Positions 55,754 through 60,596 of a DNA stretch of 60,596 nucleotides are shown here, piece by piece. Every line of letters begins with the position of its first letter. The first letter of the stretch is position 1. Position numbers and translations under genes: made by a program. The stretch covers positions 63,192 to 123,787 of the forward strand of contig QQRW01000039.1 in NCBI GenBank assembly GCA_003602605.1. Direction: 5' to 3'. The stretch comes from Candidatus Poseidoniales archaeon (GTDB lineage: Archaea; Thermoplasmatota; Poseidoniia; Poseidoniales; Poseidoniaceae). The notes beneath the pieces are model-generated. The model saw only the letters and a program-made list of their open reading frames with translations. It searched no databases and was not told where the DNA came from.

Positions 55754-57142
55754 CTAATAAGCGTGTGTATCTGAATCACCTCGAACAGACAGGCCAGTTA
55801 ATTCGACCAATTTTTGGCGGGAAAAGCCGCTTGGTATGCTCAGAGACGGTTGTTCAGGAGTGCAGATTTCGTAATTTGTCGATGTGGAAGAATTGCCCTC
55901 TGAATCGGTTGAGTAGGTAATGTATTCTCGTAAGTAGGATGTAGGCATGAGATGAATACGGCCTATTTCCTTCGCAGGTTTGTTGAACCAAGTGGATTTT
56001 ACAACAACGGTATTCTCTGAACCCAAATGGGCGATGAATGTTTTTTTGGTGTAGGCACCATACACGCCAAGAATGTAAACTATGCCCATGAATACAACGA
56101 TACTGGTTCCAGCCATTTGCATCTCAACATCAATAATCTCCCGACCGTTCTCGTCATAAGTTTCAAACATGACTGTGGATGATGTAACTCTTGAAGAAGA
56201 GTATTGCATCACGTTTGCATTGTTCTGGAGTTCAAAGTACAAATCATCATAAAAAAGCAGAAATGCTTCTCCATCGAAAGGAAGTTGGGTGTCGTTTGAA
56301 TTGACTTCTGGTGAGAGAATTGCACGCCCGTAACACCATGAGGGATACGACTGTTGGAAGAATTTGGATTCGAGTTCGGTGAGGGATTGTTTGCTCAATT
56401 CGCTTAGAGGAATGGCCTTGTAGCATGAATGAATGAGATCGTTCGTGTAACTCTTTTCTGCACTGCTGTTACGGTTGCTTTCAGAAATGCGATACTGGTC
56501 TGTGCACATCCACAGAGTACCAGTAGGCTCACAATAGGCAAACGCTTCTTCGTAATAGTTTACCGAATAAGAGCAGTACCAGCGTGTTTCACCAGCAAAT
56601 GAATCACCTTCCCACTCACAATTCCTCCACGAGGACCATTCATCCCAATTAGGTTCAAGATATCCTAACACTGAGAAATTATCAGAATGCTCCCACCTTA
56701 ACGTTTCGACATAGTCTAACCCATCGAAGATTGTCACAGATGCGGTTGAATTTTCAAAGAAAGTGTACGCAGTGTTGTATCCATAAGAACCGCTATGACA
56801 CATGTATGTGTCATCATCTAACTCAATCAATTCGCCATCGCATTCCATTGGAAAAACGTTGAAAAATTCAGCAACAATACCTAATCCGATAGTCCCAAAC
56901 AAGACTGCACCAAGCACAATGGCTACAGCTGTTTGACCAATCACAGAACTTACGATTTCACGAGGTAAATGCGGGGTGAAATCGTCAGGTACATCCTGCA
57001 GTGAACTCTCCGAGGTTATATCGGTGATCGGCATTACAGTTTCAATGGATTCAACTGACTCTAAAGAAGGTGCATTTGGAGTCACAACTGCCGATTCTGA
57101 ATCGGATTCAACCCCATCCCAAAAATTGCCGTCGCCAACCAT
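55754..57142 (-). CDS. Uncharacterised membrane protein with large extracellular region
   Basis: Not recognised. 462 aa with an acidic cytoplasmic N-terminus of about 60 residues, a transmembrane segment (about 64-90), a large outside region (about 95-340) rich in tryptophan, tyrosine, serine and cysteine, a second membrane segment near 345-365, and a C-terminal soluble domain of about 90 residues. Cysteines in the outer region (CEWEGDS, WYCSYS, YCEPTGT, CYGRA) could form disulphides. No enzymatic motif is visible. It is followed by the small zinc-ribbon gene. Confidence 0.6.
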   Translation of the reverse strand: MVGDGNFWDGVESDSESAVVTPNAPSLESVESIETVMPITDITSESSLQDVPDDFTPHLPREIVSSVIGQTAVAIVLGAVLFGTIGLGIVAEFFNVFPMECDGELIELDDDTYMCHSGSYGYNTAYTFFENSTASVTIFDGLDYVETLRWEHSDNFSVLGYLEPNWDEWSSWRNCEWEGDSFAGETRWYCSYSVNYYEEAFAYCEPTGTLWMCTDQYRISESNRNSSAEKSYTNDLIHSCYKAIPLSELSKQSLTELESKFFQQSYPSWCYGRAILSPEVNSNDTQLPFDGEAFLLFYDDLYFELQNNANVMQYSSSRVTSSTVMFETYDENGREIIDVEMQMAGTSIVVFMGIVYILGVYGAYTKKTFIAHLGSENTVVVKSTWFNKPAKEIGRIHLMPTSYLREYITYSTDSEGNSSTSTNYEICTPEQPSLSIPSGFSRQKLVELTGLSVRGDSDTHAY

Positions 57143-57186
57143 GGATATTCTAAGCCATGGGTATATAGAAAACTTTCACCGGAAAA

Positions 57187-58710
57187 TCAGCTCGAGCAGG
57201 AAAGCATTGAACAACCGACTTTACTGCGAGCCCATTCAGGTCGCTTTTGGAACCATTCTTCTTCATGTTCCTGCTGCTCAGCATAAGGATTCTTCAAGAG
57301 TTGATGGAGTCGCTCACACACGGAATAATCACCCATGTGAGCAGCATCAATCGCCAACTGCGCCATCCAGTTTCTCAAAACATACTTTGGATTTGCATTT
57401 GTCATGATGCTGCGATTAGGCTTCGAATCAACACGAACCCACCACCGTTCCAACCAACTGTTCCATGGTTCAACTGGTATCGCCTGTTCGTCATAAAACG
57501 CATGAGATAATTCTGAAACATCAGGTGTTTGGATCGAACTTAGCAATCGGAAAAAGATGGTCATGTCGGTCTCAACTTCCTGCAAAAGTGCGTTCAAGTC
57601 ACGAATGAGTGATTCATCAGCCGGGATGAATGTACCTAGACCAAGTTTCTCTGCCCACATGCGGTTGTGATGCGCATCAAAAGCATCCGTGTATGCGGTG
57701 AGAACGTTATGCAGTAACTCAGGATCTTCCATCAGTGGAACCATCGATTCCAGTAGACGAGCAAGATTCCAAGCGGCAATTTGTGGTTGCTGACCGTAGC
57801 GATATCGACGAGTCGAGGAATCGGTAGTGTTCGGTGTCCAACCAGGATTGTAATCCTCAAGCCACCCGTATGGACCGTAATCGATGGTCAATCCATGAAT
57901 CGACATGTTATCGGTATTCATCACCCCATGCACAAATCCCACTCGCATCCAGTGAGACACCATCAAAGCCGTATCTTCAGCAATTTGTGAAAGCCAAGCG
58001 ATTCGACCAGCGTCATCGTCGAGCGAGTGGGTGGGGAAGTGAGTATGAACGGTATGTTCAACCAGTGAGCGTAAGGTATCAATGTCGGATGTTGCGGAAT
58101 GAATCTGGAAACTACCAAAACGAATGAAACTCGGAGCGACACGACAAACAATTGCCCCGGGTTCATGAGCAGGATTACCATCGTACATGATATCTCGAAG
58201 AACATCTTCACCTGTCGTCACGAGAGAAAGCGCACGTGTTGTTGGGACGCCCAAATGGTGCATCGCCTCGCTGCAGAGAAATTCTCTGATCGATGAGCGT
58301 AAGACTGCCTTTCCATCTGCAAATCGTGAATATGGAGTCTTACCCGCTCCTTTGAGTTGCAACTCAACTACGCCGTCCTTCGATTCGGCTTCTCCCAACG
58401 TAATCGCTCGACCGTCTCCCAACTGCCCCGCCCAATTTCCAAATTGATGCCCGCCGTAACGCTGGGCATACGGATCCATACCAGAAATTGGAACGCCACC
58501 ACCGAGTGTTTCCGCTCCGCCTTTTTCTATCCCTAGCATTTGTCCCATTTCAGAAGACCACAGTTGCAGTTGTGGATCAATGGACGGTGTCGGAAGGACA
58601 CGAGACCAACATGCATTGGGAACCTGCCGAGAGCGCCCTCCAACCTCAGAATCCCCAGGTGTCTCAGAAACAAAACGAGACAGCCACGTGAGCGAATCAA
58701 GAGTGGCCAT
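57187..58710 (-). CDS. selO: Protein adenylyltransferase SelO (YdiU family)
   Basis: Pseudokinase-fold enzyme that transfers AMP from ATP to Ser/Thr/Tyr of proteins, linked to redox stress. The 507-aa protein has YGGHQFGNWAGQLGDGRA, the phosphate-binding segment GKTPYSRFADGKAVLRSS, HGVMNTDNMSIHGLTIDYGPYG with the catalytic Asp region, and the family's conserved C-terminal end. It closes with SCSS: the Cys at position 505 stands where selenocysteine occurs in vertebrate homologues. Unusually for a window of archaeal genes, this family is mostly bacterial and eukaryotic, so transfer is possible; no other sign of it was seen. Confidence 0.93.
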   Translation of the reverse strand: MATLDSLTWLSRFVSETPGDSEVGGRSRQVPNACWSRVLPTPSIDPQLQLWSSEMGQMLGIEKGGAETLGGGVPISGMDPYAQRYGGHQFGNWAGQLGDGRAITLGEAESKDGVVELQLKGAGKTPYSRFADGKAVLRSSIREFLCSEAMHHLGVPTTRALSLVTTGEDVLRDIMYDGNPAHEPGAIVCRVAPSFIRFGSFQIHSATSDIDTLRSLVEHTVHTHFPTHSLDDDAGRIAWLSQIAEDTALMVSHWMRVGFVHGVMNTDNMSIHGLTIDYGPYGWLEDYNPGWTPNTTDSSTRRYRYGQQPQIAAWNLARLLESMVPLMEDPELLHNVLTAYTDAFDAHHNRMWAEKLGLGTFIPADESLIRDLNALLQEVETDMTIFFRLLSSIQTPDVSELSHAFYDEQAIPVEPWNSWLERWWVRVDSKPNRSIMTNANPKYVLRNWMAQLAIDAAHMGDYSVCERLHQLLKNPYAEQQEHEEEWFQKRPEWARSKVGCSMLSCSS

Positions 58711-58920
58711 GACGAGTGCTCACGGCCGACTTTCATCAATCATTCCATTCAATCACAGATTTCAACATTGAGAAAGGAAAAGTGGCCAATCATCACTTGT
58801 TGTGTGAGCGGAATGCGGTCTCGTCGCGCTGTCAAAATTCTCCAAAAAGCGGGTATTGATGCACACAACGGGAGCTCATGGCAGTCTGTTAAAAAGACGA
58901 GAGGTTCACGGACTGAATGA
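58711..58920 (+). pseudogene. Rhodanese-like C-terminal fragment
   Basis: In frame from about 58730 to the stop at 58918-58920, the translation contains KWPIITCCVSGMRSRRAVKILQKAG and then a NGSSWQSV end. This is the second half of a small rhodanese domain: active-site loop CVSGMR (Cys, then Arg five positions on), the helix after it and the terminal GGSW-like turn. The upstream part of the domain is not evident; that frame overlaps the start of selO and has no convincing start codon. I read it as a truncated or decaying rhodanese, or a coding fragment with an unusual start. Not certain to be expressed. Confidence 0.45.
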
Positions 58921-58969
58921 GATTTATCCATTCGGTTTTCGACACCTCAAACAATTTAACGGGTTAATA

Positions 58970-59908
58970 ATGATAAGAGAGGTCATTGACCGGCGGACTA
59001 TGGAAGGGGACAACATTACAGTGGAGAAGACTCGAGTCCCCGAAAGAGCTCCTTTGATGGCTTGGCTCATTTCATGTATTCTTCTGACAGTTTGGAATCT
59101 TGCTCGAGGTCTCAATCTTTGGGCTGGTTACAACTTTGGTGGAACTGTAATGGCCCTCATCGCCATTTCCATTCTATGGAGCGGACGAGTAAGAATGCCA
59201 GCACTTCCCTTGTGGATTGCTTACTTTGCAACAATGTTGCACTTCATCGGTGGTTCACTTGGTGCTGCTGACAGTGGCCCCGGACCGTTTTGCTTCGATG
59301 GCATGCAACCTGGTGAATGGCTGTGTGCGGATGGAGTGAATGGCATGTATCACGTCCATCCATGGTGGGACAAAGTGGTTCACGGGATGAACAGCACAGC
59401 AATTGCAATTGCGTGGGCACTTGGATGGAGAAGAATGTCTGAGCACAACGATTGGAACCTTTCTCCTCGTACAGTCGCCTACACCGCATTTTCACTTAGC
59501 GTTGCAATTGGTGTCGCTTATGAAGTGTACGAGTTCTTCGGTAAAACAATGTTCCAAACCATTGATCAAGGTGGATATGTCAATACTGCATCGGACTTGG
59601 TAAGCGATATGTTGGGCGCAGGATTGGGTGTTTTGTTTGCTCACTTCTACGACCCTATGAATAAGACTTCATCATCAACTGGAGGAGACAAATTGCCGAC
59701 TCAAGTCACACTTACCAACATTGCAACGTTCCCACTCCTCGTAATTGGTACAGTCCTTTCCCTTGATTTCTTGTTGCTGAGTGGCGGCATAGTGAGCGAA
59801 GACTACGACCTTATTGGTCAGTTGATGCTTGGGTCTATCTTTGTCGGTATGGCTCTCATTGCCGGAAGAATTGCACAGCAATCCCAAGCAAACAAATCCA
59901 AGGCGTGA
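58970..59908 (+). CDS. DUF2238-type membrane protein
   Basis: About 312 aa from ATG 58970; the ATG at 59000 (MEGDNITVEKTRV) is an alternative. About seven hydrophobic segments. Conserved-looking features of the YjdF/DUF2238 group are the MLHFIGGS and WDKVVHGMNSTAIAIAWAL segments, and ending motifs GVAYEVYEFFGKTMFQ and NTASDLVSDMLGAGLG with acidic and Asn residues inside helices. Role is unknown. The sequence between the rhodanese fragment and this gene holds nothing else recognisable. Confidence 0.75.
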   Translation: MIREVIDRRTMEGDNITVEKTRVPERAPLMAWLISCILLTVWNLARGLNLWAGYNFGGTVMALIAISILWSGRVRMPALPLWIAYFATMLHFIGGSLGAADSGPGPFCFDGMQPGEWLCADGVNGMYHVHPWWDKVVHGMNSTAIAIAWALGWRRMSEHNDWNLSPRTVAYTAFSLSVAIGVAYEVYEFFGKTMFQTIDQGGYVNTASDLVSDMLGAGLGVLFAHFYDPMNKTSSSTGGDKLPTQVTLTNIATFPLLVIGTVLSLDFLLLSGGIVSEDYDLIGQLMLGSIFVGMALIAGRIAQQSQANKSKA

Positions 59909-59931
59909 AGAAGAGCCAGTTCGAACTGGAT

Positions 59932-60357
59932 TCAACAGCATCCAGAGTCTCGTACTGGAGCAGAGACAAACGAAACCTTGTCGACGTTCAAAATGTTCTG
60001 CAGCTGCTCCATCGTTTCACGGAACTGCTCAGCATTCCCGATAGCATGCATAACATCAACGCATGTATGGCTGTGAGGTAAACAACTGTGACTGTAAGAG
60101 GTAATGTCGAGGCTTTGAGAATGTCGAATTTCCATCAACTTGTGTTCAATACCGTGCTGATAGTAGATGACAAGATGACCTTCCACCACCACATCTTTTT
60201 CCATGTCGGCGAGTTCACCACGTTGTTGAATTTCTCCAAAATGCAGTGCAGCATCACGTAGGAACTTACTCCTGTTCAGATATCCGGACTTGGCGATCAA
60301 GTCGTCAAGACCGTCTGCAAAAGTACTGTCTACGCTAAAGGAAATGATTTGTCCCAT
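59932..60357 (-). CDS. CopG/NikR-like metal-responsive transcription regulator
   Basis: 141-aa regulator: an N-terminal ribbon-helix-helix (IISFSVDSTFADGLDDLIAKSGYLNRSKFLRDA, residues 4-38) and a C-terminal ACT-like, ligand-binding domain. In NikR the nickel ligands are three His and one Cys. Here H79, H90, C92 and C99 occupy similar places, with Cys in place of the second His, plus H95 and H97 close by, so the metal may differ from nickel or zinc. A perfect palindrome lies 11 bases upstream of the ATG, suggesting autoregulation. The protein ends in CC. No transport gene is within the window to confirm the metal. Confidence 0.8.
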   Translation of the reverse strand: MGQIISFSVDSTFADGLDDLIAKSGYLNRSKFLRDAALHFGEIQQRGELADMEKDVVVEGHLVIYYQHGIEHKLMEIRHSQSLDITSYSHSCLPHSHTCVDVMHAIGNAEQFRETMEQLQNILNVDKVSFVSAPVRDSGCC

Positions 60358-60367
60358 GGTGAAAAAC

Positions 60368-60382
60368 TAGGGTCCGACCCTA
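60368..60382. promoter_or_regulatory. Perfect 15-base palindrome, likely operator
   Basis: TAGGGTC, one central base, then GACCCTA: perfect 7-base arms. It lies between the TATA-like sequence and the ATG of the NikR-like gene, where a bound repressor would block initiation. Suits autoregulation by the ribbon-helix-helix protein, but binding is not shown. Confidence 0.6.
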
Positions 60383-60392
60383 ATAATAATTC
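60381..60392 (-). promoter_or_regulatory. Candidate TATA box for the NikR-like gene
   Basis: On the minus strand this reads GAATTATTATTA, 24-35 bases upstream of the ATG, the spacing expected of an archaeal promoter with a very short leader. It touches the palindrome, so repressor and TBP could compete. AT-rich sequence only. Confidence 0.4.
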
Positions 60393-60504
60393 CCAATCGA
60401 ACAATAATAATTAGGACTTAAGTGCCCAGCAATGACCTATTTTGTTTCATTTGCTTACTCGGTTTAACCATCGTACACGAGTTTGCACGCAAATCAACCG
60501 TGAA

Positions 60505-60596
60505 ATGAAATACTTCATTGAAGTCAATGGAATTGAGAGGAATATTATGGCTGAATGCGATCCCATTTTTTCACAGGTAGACAAGCTCCTTAACTT
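60505..60596 (+). CDS. 5' end of an unidentified gene
   Basis: An open frame starts at ATG 60505 (MKYFIEVNGIERNIM) and is still open at the window end; an ATG at 60547 with GAGAGG 10 bases before it is the alternative. Only about 30 residues are visible, not enough to name a family. It is divergent from the NikR-like regulator and shares its promoter region, so it may be the regulator's target. Confidence 0.35.
   Translation, partial: MKYFIEVNGIERNIMAECDPIFSQVDKLLN

Noticed and set aside
1-60596. CRISPR array or insertion sequence
   Set aside because: No regularly spaced repeats with unique spacers and no transposase gene or paired terminal inverted repeats were found by reading; the only long repeat array is protein-coding (thrombospondin-3-like).

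Overview
The window reads as a compact archaeal chromosome segment. Archaeal marker genes are spread along it: proteasome alpha subunit, diphthamide ligase Dph6, TiaS, archaeosortase, Lhr helicase, an RFC large subunit, SRP54, TrmY and aIF5A. The mix of short zinc-ribbon membrane proteins, very large secreted proteins with lectin, EF-hand and thrombospondin type 3 repeats, and fatty-acid oxidation genes suggests a marine Thermoplasmatota, most likely Marine Group II (Poseidoniales). The archaeal call is firm; the lineage is inference. Genes are tightly packed, with several convergent pairs overlapping at their stop codons, and no gene-free stretch exceeds about 260 bases.

Layout. 1-7.2 kb: proteasome alpha (cut by the window start), Dph6, PurB, small membrane proteins, a RecA-like protein without a normal Walker A motif, a TiaS plus HAD phosphatase pair, and an archaeosortase. 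7.2-16.6 kb: a 1214-residue secreted lectin/LamG/EF-hand protein, a 1760-residue Lhr-type helicase and a ferredoxin. 16.7-25.6 kb: GlyRS, RfcL, and a potassium-uptake operon (TrkA, TrkH) with a membrane transglutaminase-like protein. 25.6-31.1 kb: an ArsA/Get3 ATPase directly before SRP54, then a secreted GDSL lipase on a long calcium-repeat stalk. 31.1-42.2 kb: a CoaBC-like protein lacking expected decarboxylase residues, TrmY, an OPT-EamA-SurE operon, a hexapeptide acyltransferase, an Atg22/UMF1-type MFS carrier, aIF5A and an SDR.

42.3-48.6 kb is an AT-richer four-gene cassette on the minus strand, the clear accessory island. In transcription order it encodes an unknown 356-aa helical protein, an unknown 118-aa protein, a 615-aa PD-(D/E)XK-like nuclease fused to a DUF2075/SF1-type ATPase, and a 977-aa relative with two nuclease-like modules before the same kind of motor. 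No methylase, CRISPR or toxin gene accompanies it. It is the best candidate here for an undescribed system, plausibly anti-phage or DNA processing; that role is inferred.

48.7-60.6 kb: a membrane protein and 3-hydroxyacyl-CoA dehydrogenase pair, tRNA-Gln(TTG), an HD phosphohydrolase, an AlkA-like glycosylase, an acyl-CoA dehydrogenase, uncharacterised membrane and zinc-ribbon proteins, SelO, a rhodanese-like fragment, a DUF2238-type membrane protein, and a NikR/CopG-like regulator with a perfect palindrome in its promoter. A gene entering from position 60505 runs off the window end.
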